Positions 24,930-33,828 of a DNA stretch of 64,000 nucleotides are shown here, piece after piece (positions within the stretch are counted from its first letter, which is position 1; each line of letters begins with the position of its first letter). The notes beneath the pieces were generated by a model. It was not told the DNA's origin. It saw nothing but the letters and a program-made list of their open reading frames with translations, and did not search any database. This DNA comes from Streptomyces sp. NBC_01716 (lineage in GTDB: Bacteria; Actinomycetota; Actinomycetes; Streptomycetales; Streptomycetaceae). The DNA is taken from assembly GCF_036248275.1 (NCBI RefSeq), contig NZ_CP109181.1, forward strand, positions 5,394,001 through 5,458,000, in the 5' to 3' direction. Position numbers and translations under genes: made by a program.

Positions 24930-25276
24930 GGTCTCCTCCATACGTTCTCGGCATATGGCTGCCGATGCCAATACGCGCTGCTGCGGTTTGCGGCGCCTCC
25001 ATAGCCGGTCGTGTCGGTCTGGTTCTTGTGTCCTTACTAGCCCTATCGGTTCGGCGCGGACAGGTGCAAGTGTCATTTCGCACATATGTCCATCTTGTGG
25101 GGGAGATTGGGTACCGAAGGCTGTTCGAAAGGCGTAATGTTTCGACGAAAGTCAGCGGCATGTGACGCGACGACAAGGCACGATCACAGCGATCAATGCG
25201 ATCACCGCGCGACATGCGGCAACTTCTGAAATATCTGACGACGGCGCACTTCACGGCAGAAGAGGGACGGACGGGC
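24930..25276. other. Divergent intergenic region, sigma factor / STAS antagonist
   Basis: This 347-bp gap has lower GC than its neighbours and no believable gene. On the + strand GTTT (25139-25142), 14 nt, then GGCATG loosely resembles a SigB-type promoter (GTTT-N14-GGGTAt) for the STAS gene. A GGGTAC at 25110-25115 lacks a matching -35. Autoregulation of the locus by the sigma factor is possible but weakly supported. Confidence 0.35.
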
Positions 25277-25645
25277 ATGGACCGCCAGACGGTCGGCAGC
25301 ACGAACCGGGGCCGGCTCCGGGTCGAAGTTCGGACCGAGGGGCGAAGCGAGGTCGTGACAGCCGCGGGTGAGTTGGATCACCACACCGCCGAGCTGTTGC
25401 GCACACCTCTGGACGAAGCGCTCGACCAGGGCCGGGACCGGCTCGTGATCGACTGCTCGCAGCTCGAATTCTGTGACTCGACCGGACTGAACGTTCTGCT
25501 CGGGGCGCGTCTCAGGGCCGAAGCGGCCGGCGGCGCGGTTCATCTGGCCGCGATGCTGCCGGTGGTCGCCAGGGTCTTCGAAATCACCGGCGCCGACGCG
25601 GTCTTCACCGTGCACGATTCGCTGGAAGCGGCTCTTGCCGACTGA
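25277..25645 (+). CDS. STAS-domain anti-sigma factor antagonist
   Basis: SpoIIAA/RsbV-type antagonist (122 aa). The phosphorylatable Ser is in CDSTGL (Ser68), after the strand LVIDCSQLEF, and the N-terminal strand holds TAAGELDHHTAELL. Unphosphorylated, such proteins bind RsbW-like kinases and free the sigma factor. ATG at 25277 is used because the STAS domain begins immediately after it; a purine-rich GAGGGACGG precedes it. The frame is open another 27 codons upstream without conserved content. It is divergent from the sigma gene and 200 bp before the kinase gene on the same strand, forming a complete partner-switch set. Confidence 0.92.
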   Translation: MDRQTVGSTNRGRLRVEVRTEGRSEVVTAAGELDHHTAELLRTPLDEALDQGRDRLVIDCSQLEFCDSTGLNVLLGARLRAEAAGGAVHLAAMLPVVARVFEITGADAVFTVHDSLEAALAD

Positions 25646-25845
25646 CCTGGGGCCCGCACGAGGGCCTTGTGTGAACCAGATGTTGCACGTGTCACGTCAC
25701 CCGCGTAGGTCTTGTGGGTGTTGTCACGATTACGCCGGGCAGAAGAGACCCCGGGCCGGTCGGGACAGGCCAGGCAGTCTCTGTACCGATGTCTAGATGA
25801 GAACGACCAATTGGCGAACCGGTGAATCGGTGAGGTGAAGCGCTG

Positions 25846-26334
25846 ATGAGCACCACCCGGCAGTTTCCGCCGGGCGATTTCGGCTCCGAGCCGGACGGCG
25901 CGGGTACCCACTCCGCCGGGCCCGAAAGCCGGGTACGCACCCTGGCGTTGGGCAGCGCCAGCGGCATCGTCCCGATGGCCCGCGACTTCACCCGCCAGGC
26001 CCTTTACGACTGGGGCTGGCTGCCGGCCGAGACCGCGGACCGGCGCGCCGCCGCGGAGGACGTCCTGCTCGTCGTCTCCGAGCTGGTCACCAACGCGTGC
26101 CTGCACGCCGAGGGCCCCGAACAGCTCCGGGTCTCCTCCGACACCAAGGTGCTGCGCCTGGAGGTCACGGACCGCGGCACCGGCCAGCCCGCGCCCCGTA
26201 CCCCGCACCGCGCCGGACGGCCGGGCGGCCACGGCATGTTCATCGTGCAGCGGCTCTGTCTGGACTGGGGGGTGTCCCGTACGCCGGGAGCCCCCGGCAA
26301 GACGGTCTGGGCGATCCTCGCGGCCCCGTCCTAG
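25846..26334 (+). CDS. RsbW-like anti-sigma serine kinase (HATPase_c_2)
   Basis: GHKL-fold ATP-binding regulator (162 aa). The N-box SELVTNACLHA (Asn83), G1 DRGTGQP (about 109-115) and G2 GGHGMFIVQRL are all present, so ATP binding and kinase activity are likely. It probably binds the nearby SigB-type sigma factor and phosphorylates the STAS antagonist. ATG at 25846 has GAGGTGAAG upstream. The TAG stop (26332-26334) lies exactly at the left boundary of a MITE-like element, so the end of the gene abuts or was re-created by the insertion. The 200-bp gap upstream may carry its own promoter. Confidence 0.92.
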   Translation: MSTTRQFPPGDFGSEPDGAGTHSAGPESRVRTLALGSASGIVPMARDFTRQALYDWGWLPAETADRRAAAEDVLLVVSELVTNACLHAEGPEQLRVSSDTKVLRLEVTDRGTGQPAPRTPHRAGRPGGHGMFIVQRLCLDWGVSRTPGAPGKTVWAILAAPS

Positions 26335-26517
26335 GGCGTGTTTGAGAAGTAGCGTCGTCCGCCCATCGGGCGGGGCCCACGGCGTCTGGTGCGTGCGATC
26401 GCAAGGCGGAGGATCATCCCCGTAGATGGACCGGACGTACTTGGATGACTCCGACAACGCGGCGAGCGCGCGTGCCAGGCGTCGTGGGCCAGACGGGACT
26501 TCTCAAACACGCCCTAG
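26331..26517. mobile_element. MITE-like element, copy 1
   Basis: A 187-bp non-coding element bounded by perfect 20-bp terminal inverted repeats (CTAGGGCGTGTTTGAGAAGT and its complement). It encodes no transposase. The outer CTAG at both ends may be a 4-bp target duplication or part of the repeat. A second copy in opposite orientation is at 35158-35338; the interiors match closely except for a 6-bp length difference and a few changes near the centre. Apparent ORFs across it are spurious. Confidence 0.85.
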
Positions 26518-26539
26518 CGGCGAGACCGGCGGGAGACGC

Positions 26540-28093
26540 TCAGCGCACGTCCCCCATCAGCCCACGCACCGTCCTGCGGTACATGAAGACCGCGAAGCCC
26601 GCGAGCGTGGCCAGCGCCGCCTCCACGGCCACCACCCCCGTACGGCTCAGATCGACCCCGGCGATCGAGAGCATCCCCGTCACCGAGTCGCCCGCGGTGA
26701 CCGCGAGAAACCACACGCCCATCATCTGACCGGCGTACTTCGCCGGCGCCATCTTCGTCGTCACCGACAGACCGACCGGTGAGACGCACAGCTCGCCCAC
26801 CGTCTGGATCAGATAGATGCCCACCAGCCACACCGGGCTGACCAGGGTGCCGTCGGCCGCCAGCATCAGCGGGATCAGGAAGAAGAAGAACGAGACGCCG
26901 ACGAAGGCCAGACCCGCGGCGAACTTCACGACCGTGCTCGGCTCCTGGCCCCGCCGGTTCAGCCAGAGCCAGAGCCAGGCGATCACGGGCGCCAGCGCCA
27001 TGATGAAGACGGGGTTCAGCGACTGGTACCAGGACGTCGGGAAGCCGATGCCGAAGACATGGCCGGCGGCCTTCGTCGTACCGAAGGCCTGGATCGTCGA
27101 CCCGCCCTGGTCGTAGATCATCCAGAAGACGGCCGCCGCGACGAAGAACCAGATGTAGCCGGACAGCTTCGCCTGTTCGGCCGGCGAGAGATCCTGGTCG
27201 CGCTTCATCCGGACCAGCACCCCGGCCGGGATGACGATGCCCGCCAGTGTCAGCGGCACCATCGCCCAGTTGATGGTGAAGTGGCCGGTGAAGACGGCGA
27301 GTCCGTAGAAGACCGAGCCGATCAGCAGCCAGGTCAGCCCCTTCCTCAGCCAGCTCGCCCGTTCCTCGGCGGACAACGGCGTCGGTACGTGGCTGCTCCG
27401 CGGCGCCAGGTGCTTCGTACCGAGCAGGAACACGAGCAGGCCGATGCCCATGCCGAGCGCCGCGAGCGCGAAGCCGAGGTGCCAGCTGTACTTCTCACCG
27501 ACGGTGCCGATGACCAGCGGCGCGAAGAAGGCACCAATGTTGATGCCCATGTAGAAGATGGTGAAGCCGCCGTCGCGGCGCGGGTCGTCGGTGCCGTCGT
27601 AGAGATGGCCGACCATCGTGGAGATGTTGGACTTCAGCAGACCCGAGCCGAGCGCCACCAGCCCCAGACCGGCGAAGAAGGTGCCCGAGCCGGGCAGGGC
27701 GAGCGTCAGATGGCCGGCCATGATGGTGCAGGCCGCGATGGTCACGGTCCTGCGCGGCCCCCAGACCCGGTCGCCCAGCCAGCCGCCGGGCATGGCCAGC
27801 AGATAGACCATCGACAGATAGATGGAGTAGATCGCCGTCGTGGTGGCCAGGGTCATCCCCAGGCCGCCCCCCTGAAGGCCCTTCGAGGCCTCGGGGCCGC
27901 CCGAGATCAGATAGATCGTGAGCAGAGCCCTCATGCCGTAGAAGCTGAAGCGTTCCCACATCTCCGTCATGAAGAGCGTGGCCAGTCCGCGCGGATGGCC
28001 GAAGAACGTCTTCTCGGGTACGCCCTGGGGGCCGGGGGCCGTGGGGCGGCCGCCGGTCGGTTCGGGGGAGTCCTTGGTGAGGCTGGACGCCAT
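26540..28093 (-). CDS. POT/PTR2-family proton-coupled oligopeptide transporter
   Basis: Di/tripeptide:H+ symporter (517 aa) of the POT family with 12-14 transmembrane segments. Family signatures are MWERFSFYGMRALLTIYL in the first helix (ERFxYYG-type), GGWLGDRVWGPRRT and the PTR2 signature FYMGINIGAFFAPLVIG. ATG at 28093 follows GAGGA at 7 nt. The in-frame extension of 40 codons is Arg/Pro-rich and unlikely to be coding. It stands alone on the minus strand, divergent from the two-component system, and its 3' end faces MITE copy 1 (23 bp away). Confidence 0.95.
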   Translation of the reverse strand: MASSLTKDSPEPTGGRPTAPGPQGVPEKTFFGHPRGLATLFMTEMWERFSFYGMRALLTIYLISGGPEASKGLQGGGLGMTLATTTAIYSIYLSMVYLLAMPGGWLGDRVWGPRRTVTIAACTIMAGHLTLALPGSGTFFAGLGLVALGSGLLKSNISTMVGHLYDGTDDPRRDGGFTIFYMGINIGAFFAPLVIGTVGEKYSWHLGFALAALGMGIGLLVFLLGTKHLAPRSSHVPTPLSAEERASWLRKGLTWLLIGSVFYGLAVFTGHFTINWAMVPLTLAGIVIPAGVLVRMKRDQDLSPAEQAKLSGYIWFFVAAAVFWMIYDQGGSTIQAFGTTKAAGHVFGIGFPTSWYQSLNPVFIMALAPVIAWLWLWLNRRGQEPSTVVKFAAGLAFVGVSFFFFLIPLMLAADGTLVSPVWLVGIYLIQTVGELCVSPVGLSVTTKMAPAKYAGQMMGVWFLAVTAGDSVTGMLSIAGVDLSRTGVVAVEAALATLAGFAVFMYRRTVRGLMGDVR

Positions 28094-28251
28094 GGGGGGA
28101 TCCTCGCCCGGTCGGGTACGCGAAAAGGGGACCTTCGGCCCTTGAGCCGCCAAAGATCCCCGATTGGTCCTACGACCTGCCGCGCGGCCGGAGCCGCGGG
28201 CATCGGCGATCACTGCCCGGACGCTCCTCCACGCGGACTACCATCAACCTC

Positions 28252-28929
28252 ATGACCCGTGTACTGCTCGCCGAGGACGACGCGTCCATCTCGGAGCCGC
28301 TGGCCCGCGCACTGCGCAGGGAGGGCTACGAGGTGGAGGTACGCGAAGACGGTCCCACCGCGCTCGAAGCCGGCCTCCAGGGCGGAGTGGACCTGGTCGT
28401 ACTCGACCTCGGACTGCCCGGCATGGACGGTCTCGAAGTCGCCCGCAGACTCCGCTCCGAGGGCCACTCCGTGCCCCTGCTGGTGCTGACCGCCCGCGCC
28501 GACGAGGTGGACACGGTGGTCGGCCTCGACGCCGGCGCCGACGACTACGTGACCAAGCCCTTCCGGCTGGCCGAACTGCTCGCCCGGGTCCGGGCCCTGC
28601 TCCGGCGCGGCGCGAGCGAACCGGCCGCATCGCCCACCACGCACGGCGTCCGCATCGACGTCGAGTCGCACCGGGCCTGGATGGGTGAGGAGGAACTCCA
28701 GCTCACCGCCAAGGAGTTCGACCTGCTGCGGGTCCTCGTCAGGGACGCGGGCCGGGTCGTCACGCGCGACCAGCTGATGCGCGAGGTCTGGGACACCACC
28801 TGGTGGTCCTCCACGAAGACCCTGGACATGCACATCTCGTGGCTGCGCAAGAAGCTGGGCGACGACGCGGCGAACCCGCGGTACATCGCGACGGTACGGG
28901 GTGTCGGTTTCCGTTTCGAGAAGAGCTGA
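28252..28929 (+). CDS. OmpR/PhoB-family response regulator
   Basis: Two-domain response regulator (225 aa). The receiver has acidic residues EDD at 8-10, phosphoacceptor Asp52 in LDLGLPGMDG and Lys102 in VTKPF. The C-terminal winged helix includes LTAKEFDLLRVLVRDAGRVVTR-type sequence and ends RYIATVRGVGFRFEK, typical of OmpR-type DNA-binding domains. The sensor kinase gene follows after 50 bp. The stimulus is unknown. The gene is divergent from the peptide transporter, which is a possible but unproven target. Confidence 0.95.
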   Translation: MTRVLLAEDDASISEPLARALRREGYEVEVREDGPTALEAGLQGGVDLVVLDLGLPGMDGLEVARRLRSEGHSVPLLVLTARADEVDTVVGLDAGADDYVTKPFRLAELLARVRALLRRGASEPAASPTTHGVRIDVESHRAWMGEEELQLTAKEFDLLRVLVRDAGRVVTRDQLMREVWDTTWWSSTKTLDMHISWLRKKLGDDAANPRYIATVRGVGFRFEKS

Positions 28930-28979
28930 GGCGGGCGACCCGGCCCGATCCGGCAAGGGCCGAACAGAAGTAGGGCACA

Positions 28980-30245
28980 GTGCGCCGTCGTCTGATCAAC
29001 TCCACGCTCGCCGTGGTGCTCGTCGTGATCGCCGTCTTCGGCGTCTCGCTCGTCATCGTCGAGACCCGCACCATCAGCAACAGCGCCCAGGAGAGGGTGG
29101 ACCTGGAGGCCGTACGGCTGGTCAGCATCGTCGACAGTCGGCTGCTCGGCGGCGAGCGCGTCACCGAGGCGATCCTGCGGGAGCAGGTCGACGGCGGACG
29201 GTACGCCAAGGTCGAGATCCCCGGCCGCCCGGCCGTCGAGATCGGCGCACGCCCCGACGACGGCGCCATCAGGGGCAAGGCCGAGGGCGAGCAGGGCGAG
29301 ACCGTCACCGTCGAGGAGTCCCGCGCCTCCGTCACGGCCGAACTCGGCCGCACCCTGATGATCATCGGTGCCGTGGCACTGCTCGCCGTGATCGCCGCCG
29401 TCCTGCTCGCCGTACGCCAGGCCAACAAGCTCGCGTCGCCCCTCACCGACCTCGCCGAGACCGCCGAACGCCTCGGCTCCGGCGACCCGCGCCCCCGCCA
29501 CAAGCGGTACGGGGTGCCCGAGCTGGACCGGGTCGCCGACGTCCTCGACGCCAGCGCCGAGCGGATCGCGCGGATGCTGACCGCGGAGCGCCGCCTCGCC
29601 GCCGACGCCTCCCACCAGCTCCGTACGCCCCTCACCGCGCTCTCCATGCGTCTGGAGGAGATCTCCACCACCGACGACCCCGACACCGTCAAGGACGAGG
29701 CGACGATCGCCCTGACGCAGGTGGAGCGGCTGACCGACGTGGTGGAGCGGCTGCTCACCAACTCGCGCGACGCCCGCACCGGCTCCGCGATCGTCTTCGA
29801 CCTCGACGACGTCGTACAGCAGCAGATCGAGGAGTGGCGCCCGGCCTACCGCAGCGCCGGACGCGCGATCGTCTGCTCCGGCACCCAGCACATGCGGGCC
29901 GTCGGCACCCCCGGCGCCGTCGCGCAGGTCCTCGCCGCGCTGATCGAGAACTCGCTGATGCACGGTGGCGGCACGGTCGCCCTGCGCAGCAGGATCACCG
30001 GCAACCAGGCCGTGATCGAGGTCACGGACGAGGGCCCCGGCGTACCGGCGGACCTCGGTTCACGGATCTTCGAGCGCGCGATCAGCGGGCACAACTCGAC
30101 GGGTATCGGGCTCGCGGTCGCCCGTGATCTGGCGGAGGCGGACGGCGGTCGGCTCGAACTGCTCCAGCAGCAGCCGCCGGTCTTCGCGCTGTTCCTCAGC
30201 CGCGAGGTGCGGATCCGCAAGGAGCCCAAGAGGACCGTCAGGTGA
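28980..30245 (+). CDS. Two-component sensor histidine kinase
   Basis: Membrane sensor kinase (421 aa). Transmembrane segments at about 9-27 and 127-145 flank an extracytoplasmic sensor region of about 100 residues. A HAMP linker (about 147-200), an HisKA domain with His212 in ASHQLRTPL and a GHKL domain follow: N-box ALIENSLMHG, G1 DEGPGVP and G2 STGIGLAVARDLAEADGG. GTG at 28980 is the start. The stop lies 3 bp from the stop of the convergent gtrA-like gene. It pairs with the adjacent OmpR-type regulator. Confidence 0.94.
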   Translation: MRRRLINSTLAVVLVVIAVFGVSLVIVETRTISNSAQERVDLEAVRLVSIVDSRLLGGERVTEAILREQVDGGRYAKVEIPGRPAVEIGARPDDGAIRGKAEGEQGETVTVEESRASVTAELGRTLMIIGAVALLAVIAAVLLAVRQANKLASPLTDLAETAERLGSGDPRPRHKRYGVPELDRVADVLDASAERIARMLTAERRLAADASHQLRTPLTALSMRLEEISTTDDPDTVKDEATIALTQVERLTDVVERLLTNSRDARTGSAIVFDLDDVVQQQIEEWRPAYRSAGRAIVCSGTQHMRAVGTPGAVAQVLAALIENSLMHGGGTVALRSRITGNQAVIEVTDEGPGVPADLGSRIFERAISGHNSTGIGLAVARDLAEADGGRLELLQQQPPVFALFLSREVRIRKEPKRTVR

Positions 30246-30248
30246 GTG

Positions 30249-30752
30249 TCAGGTGACCCGGCCGGGCTCCGCGTCCGGCACGAGCCCCGGCACGGGCGCG
30301 GGCTCCGGCCGGAGCCGGCGGAACACCCAGGTGCGGTACGACCAGAAGCGGAACAGCGTCGCCACGCCGATACCGAGGAACTTGAACACGTTGCTCTGGA
30401 GCGGCCCGTCCCAGCCGAACCCGTACGTCGCCGTGTAGAGCACACCGTTCTCGATGACCAGCCCGACCGCGCTGAACAGCAGGAAGAGCGTCAGCTCCTT
30501 CGTCCGCCGGGTCTTGTCGCGGTCCCGGTAGGCGAAGTAGCGGAAGCCCACGTAGTTGCAGGCGATCGCGACGACGGTGGCCAGGATGCTGGCCCGTACG
30601 ACCTGGAGTTCGGTGGTGTGCCGTACGAGGTTGAAGACCGCCAGATTGACCAGCAGACCCACCCCGCCGACCGCGCCGAACTTGGCGATCTCGTGGGTGA
30701 GCAGCGACAACCGCTCCCGCAGGGCTGGTCTCTGCGAAGGCGCGGCAGTCAT
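30249..30752 (-). CDS. GtrA-like membrane protein
   Basis: Four-helix GtrA/DPMS3-like membrane protein (167 aa). Hydrophobic segments lie at about 23-43, 52-75, 88-108 and 120-140, with the family features FGAVGGVGLLVNLAVF, ACNYVGFRYFAYRD and FKFLGIGVATLFRFWSYRTWVF. Such proteins help move or use polyprenyl-linked sugars. The ATG is at 30752, and the upstream region contains short tandem repeats. It is divergent from purK and tail-to-tail with the sensor kinase. The glycosyltransferase partner is not adjacent; candidates are elsewhere in the window. Confidence 0.88.
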   Translation of the reverse strand: MTAAPSQRPALRERLSLLTHEIAKFGAVGGVGLLVNLAVFNLVRHTTELQVVRASILATVVAIACNYVGFRYFAYRDRDKTRRTKELTLFLLFSAVGLVIENGVLYTATYGFGWDGPLQSNVFKFLGIGVATLFRFWSYRTWVFRRLRPEPAPVPGLVPDAEPGRVT

Positions 30753-30827
30753 CAGGTCGCTCAGCCCCGTCCGGTCGGCGTGTGTCGGTCGGTATGTGTC
30801 GGTCGGCGTATTCGGTCGATGTGGTCC

Positions 30828-30866
30828 GTCGACGTGCTCTGTCGACGTGCTCCGTCGACGTCGCGG
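30828..30866. repeat. 13-bp tandem repeats upstream of the gtrA-like gene
   Basis: Three consecutive units start with GTCGACGT: GTCGACGTGCTCT, GTCGACGTGCTCC and a third that diverges after GTCGACGT. They follow an imperfect TCGGTCGG(T/C)-rich stretch from 30774. The repeats occupy the 182-bp divergent gap between gtrA and purK. Confidence 0.75.
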
Positions 30867-30934
30867 TTACGTCGCCGACCGGCCCACTGTAACCACCGGA
30901 AGGTGCCGGACCGGGCGACGGATACCCTGGGAGT

Positions 30935-32074
30935 GTGACATTCCCGGTAGTCGGCATGGTCGGCGGCGGTCAGCTCGCCCGTATGACCCACGAGGCGGGC
31001 ATCCCCCTCGGCATCAGATTCAAGCTCCTCAGCGAGACCCCTCAGGACTCCGCGGCCCAGGTGGTCGCCGATGTGGTCATCGGCGACCACACCGATCTGG
31101 AGACCCTGCGTGCCTTCGCGCGCGGCTGCGACGTGCTCACCTTCGACCACGAGCATGTGCCGATCGAGCACCTGCGCGCCTTGGAGGCGGACGGCATCCC
31201 CGTACGCCCCGGGCCGGACGCCCTCGTGCACGCGCAGGACAAGGGTGTGATGCGCGCCAGGCTCACCGAGCTGGGCGCGCCCTGCCCGCGCCATCGCATC
31301 GTCACCGACCCCGCCGATGTCGCCGCCTTCGCCGCCGAGGTCGGCGGCTTCCCCGTCATCCTGAAGACGGTGCGCGGCGGCTACGACGGCAAGGGCGTCT
31401 GGTTCGCCCGATCGGAGGACGACGCGGAGCAGCCCTTCCGGGCCGGCGTCCCCGTCCTCGCCGAGGAGAAGGTCGACTTCGTCCGGGAGCTCGCCGCCAA
31501 CATCGTGCGCTCGCCGCACGGCCAGGCCGTCGCGTACCCCGTCGTGGAGTCCCAGCAGGTCGACGGCGTGTGCGACACCGTCATCGCGCCCGCGCCCGGC
31601 CTCTCCGACGAGCTGTCCGGCGAGGCACAGCGGCTCGCGCTGCGGATCGCGGCCGAACTGGGCGTCGTCGGTCATCTCGCCGTCGAGCTGTTCGAGACGG
31701 CCGACGGCCGGATCCTCGTCAACGAGCTGGCCATGCGCCCGCACAACTCCGGCCACTGGACGCAGGACGGGGCGATCACCTCGCAGTTCGCCAACCACGT
31801 ACGCGCCGTGCTCGACCTGCCCCTCGGCGACCCGCGCCCGCGCGCGCCGTGGACGGTCATGTGCAACGTGCTGGGCGGCGACTACCCCGACATGTACGCG
31901 GCGTATCTGCACTGCATGGCCCATGACCCGCAGCTCAAGATCCACATGTACGGCAAGGACGTGAAGCCCGGCCGCAAGGTGGGCCACGTCAACACCTACG
32001 GTGACGACCTGGACGACGTGCTGGAGCGCGCCCGCCACGCCGCCGGATACCTCCGAGGAACGATCACCACATGA
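30935..32074 (+). CDS. purK: N5-carboxyaminoimidazole ribonucleotide synthase
   Basis: ATP-grasp enzyme (379 aa) that carboxylates AIR to N5-CAIR using bicarbonate and ATP in de novo purine synthesis. The N-terminal VGMVGGGQLARM is the PurK hallmark. ATP-grasp features include FPVILKTVRGGYDGKGVW and the Mg-binding region LAVELFETADGRILVNELAMRPHNSGHWT. GTG at 30935 is the start. The stop overlaps purE as ATGA, so substrate producer and consumer are cotranslated. Confidence 0.96.
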   Translation: MTFPVVGMVGGGQLARMTHEAGIPLGIRFKLLSETPQDSAAQVVADVVIGDHTDLETLRAFARGCDVLTFDHEHVPIEHLRALEADGIPVRPGPDALVHAQDKGVMRARLTELGAPCPRHRIVTDPADVAAFAAEVGGFPVILKTVRGGYDGKGVWFARSEDDAEQPFRAGVPVLAEEKVDFVRELAANIVRSPHGQAVAYPVVESQQVDGVCDTVIAPAPGLSDELSGEAQRLALRIAAELGVVGHLAVELFETADGRILVNELAMRPHNSGHWTQDGAITSQFANHVRAVLDLPLGDPRPRAPWTVMCNVLGGDYPDMYAAYLHCMAHDPQLKIHMYGKDVKPGRKVGHVNTYGDDLDDVLERARHAAGYLRGTITT

Positions 32075-32595
32075 GCTCTCCCCTCATCGGCGTCGTCATG
32101 GGGTCGGACTCCGACTGGCCCGTCATGGAGGCCGCCGCGCAGGCGCTCGACGAGTTCGAGATCGCCTACGAGGTCGACGTCGTCTCCGCGCACCGGATGC
32201 CGCGCGAGATGATCGCGTACGGCGAGGAGGCCGCCGGACGCGGGCTCAGGGCGATCATCGCGGGCGCGGGCGGCGCGGCCCATCTGCCGGGCATGCTGGC
32301 CTCCGTCACACCGCTGCCCGTCATCGGCGTCCCCGTACCGCTGAAGTACCTGGACGGCATGGACTCGCTGCTGTCGATCGTGCAGATGCCCGCGGGCGTG
32401 CCGGTCGCGACCGTCTCCGTAGGAGGAGCCCGTAACGCCGGTCTGCTGGCCGCGCGGATCCTGGCTTCGCACGACCCCGGGCTGCGGGCCCGTATGGAGG
32501 ACTTCCAGCGGAGCCTGAACGAACAGGCCACGGACAAGGGCAGACTCCTGCGAGCGAAGGTCAGCGGTCACGACAGCTTCGGCTTCGGGAAGTGA
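32071..32595 (+). CDS. purE: N5-carboxyaminoimidazole ribonucleotide mutase
   Basis: PurE class I mutase (174 aa) that converts N5-CAIR to CAIR. It shows VVMGSDSDWPVMEAA at the N-terminus, the catalytic-His segment SAHRMPREM and the GAGGAAHLPGMLAS loop. Length and motifs are canonical. The ATG overlaps the purK stop, and the purE stop overlaps a GTG just upstream of the dipeptidase start, so purK, purE and the dipeptidase form a compact unit. Confidence 0.96.
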   Translation: MSSPLIGVVMGSDSDWPVMEAAAQALDEFEIAYEVDVVSAHRMPREMIAYGEEAAGRGLRAIIAGAGGAAHLPGMLASVTPLPVIGVPVPLKYLDGMDSLLSIVQMPAGVPVATVSVGGARNAGLLAARILASHDPGLRARMEDFQRSLNEQATDKGRLLRAKVSGHDSFGFGK

Positions 32596-32603
32596 GGGCC
32601 CCC

Positions 32604-33797
32604 ATGGGCACCGATGACTATCTGGAGCAGGCTCGTGAACTGCTCGAAGACTTCCCCCTGGTCGACGGGCACAACGACCTGCCGTGGGCGCTGCGTGAAC
32701 AGGTCGCCTACGACCTCGACCGCCGCGACCTCGCCGACGACCAGTCGGCGCATCTGCACACCGACATCCCGCGGCTGCGGGCGGGCGGGGTCGGGGCGCA
32801 GTTCTGGTCGGTGTACGTACGCTCCGACATGGCCGGCGACACGGCGGTCAGCGCGACCCTGGAGCAGATCGACGTCGTCGGGCGCATGATCGCCCGCTAC
32901 CCCGACGACCTCGCCGCGGCCCGCACCGCCGACGACATGGAGAACGCCCGCCGCACCGGGCGGATCGCGTCCCTGATGGGCGCCGAGGGCGGCCACTCCG
33001 TCAACAACTCCCTCGCCACGCTGCGCGCCCTGTACGCGCTCGGCGTGCGCTACCTCACGCTCACGCACAACGACAACCTCGCGTGGGCCGACTCGGCGAC
33101 CGACGAGCCCGGCGTGGGCGGCCTCTCGCCCTTCGGCCACGAGGTCGTACGCGAGATGAACCGCACCGGCATGCTGGTCGACCTCTCGCACGTGGCCGCC
33201 ACGACGATGCGCGACGCGCTCGCCACGAGCGCCGCGCCCGTGCTCTTCTCGCACTCCTCCGCGCGGGCGGTCTGCGACCATCCGCGCAACATCCCGGACG
33301 ACGTGCTGGAGCTGCTGCCGGCCAACGGCGGGGTGGCGATGGCCACCTTCGTACCGAAGTTCATCCTTCCCGAGGCCATCGCCTGGACGACGGCCGCCGA
33401 CGAGAACATGCGCGAGCACGGTGCCCACCCGCTCGACACCACCGAGTCCGCGATGAGGATCCACCGGGCTTTCGAGGCGGCCAACCCGCGCCCGGCGGCC
33501 ACCGTCGCGACGGTCGCCGACCATCTGGACCATATGCGCGAGGTCGCGGGCATCGACCACATCGGTATCGGCGGCGACTACGACGGCACGGCGTTCACGC
33601 CGGACGGCCTTGAGGACGTCGCCGGCTACCCGAACCTCGTCGCGGAACTCCTCGCCCGCCGCTGGTCGCCCGAGGACCTGGCGAAGCTGACCTGGCACAA
33701 CGCGGTACGGGTGCTGCGCGCCGCGGAGGACGTGGCCCGTGCGCTGCGCGTGGAGCGCGGTCCTTCGACGGCGACCATCGGGCAACTGGACGGCTGA
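32604..33797 (+). CDS. Membrane dipeptidase-like enzyme (peptidase M19), intact metal site
   Basis: Renal-dipeptidase-family zinc peptidase (397 aa). All expected metal-site motifs are present: DGHNDLPW (HxD), LMGAEGG (bridging Glu), LVDLSHVA (His), VLFSHSSAR (His) and GIGGDYDG (Asp). No signal peptide is visible, so a cytoplasmic dipeptidase is likely. ATG at 32604 with GAGGG 5-6 nt upstream is preferred over GTG 32592, which would overlap purE but lacks a Shine-Dalgarno at correct spacing. It is coupled to purE in the transcript. A D,L-dipeptide or cell-wall peptide substrate is possible. Confidence 0.93.
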   Translation: MGTDDYLEQARELLEDFPLVDGHNDLPWALREQVAYDLDRRDLADDQSAHLHTDIPRLRAGGVGAQFWSVYVRSDMAGDTAVSATLEQIDVVGRMIARYPDDLAAARTADDMENARRTGRIASLMGAEGGHSVNNSLATLRALYALGVRYLTLTHNDNLAWADSATDEPGVGGLSPFGHEVVREMNRTGMLVDLSHVAATTMRDALATSAAPVLFSHSSARAVCDHPRNIPDDVLELLPANGGVAMATFVPKFILPEAIAWTTAADENMREHGAHPLDTTESAMRIHRAFEAANPRPAATVATVADHLDHMREVAGIDHIGIGGDYDGTAFTPDGLEDVAGYPNLVAELLARRWSPEDLAKLTWHNAVRVLRAAEDVARALRVERGPSTATIGQLDG

Positions 33798-33828
33798 GAC
33801 GCCGGGGGTACTGAGACGCCGGGGGTAC
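33795..33828 (+). repeat. 17-bp tandem duplication including the dipeptidase stop codon
   Basis: TGAGACGCCGGGGGTAC occurs twice in direct tandem (33795-33811 and 33812-33828). The first copy starts with the stop codon of the M19 dipeptidase, and the second feeds into the terminator stem. Confidence 0.85.

Noticed and set aside
26426..26782. 118-codon frame starting inside MITE copy 1
   Set aside because: It starts within the element and continues antisense to the 3' end of the peptide transporter. The same pseudo-protein fragments recur with each element copy.
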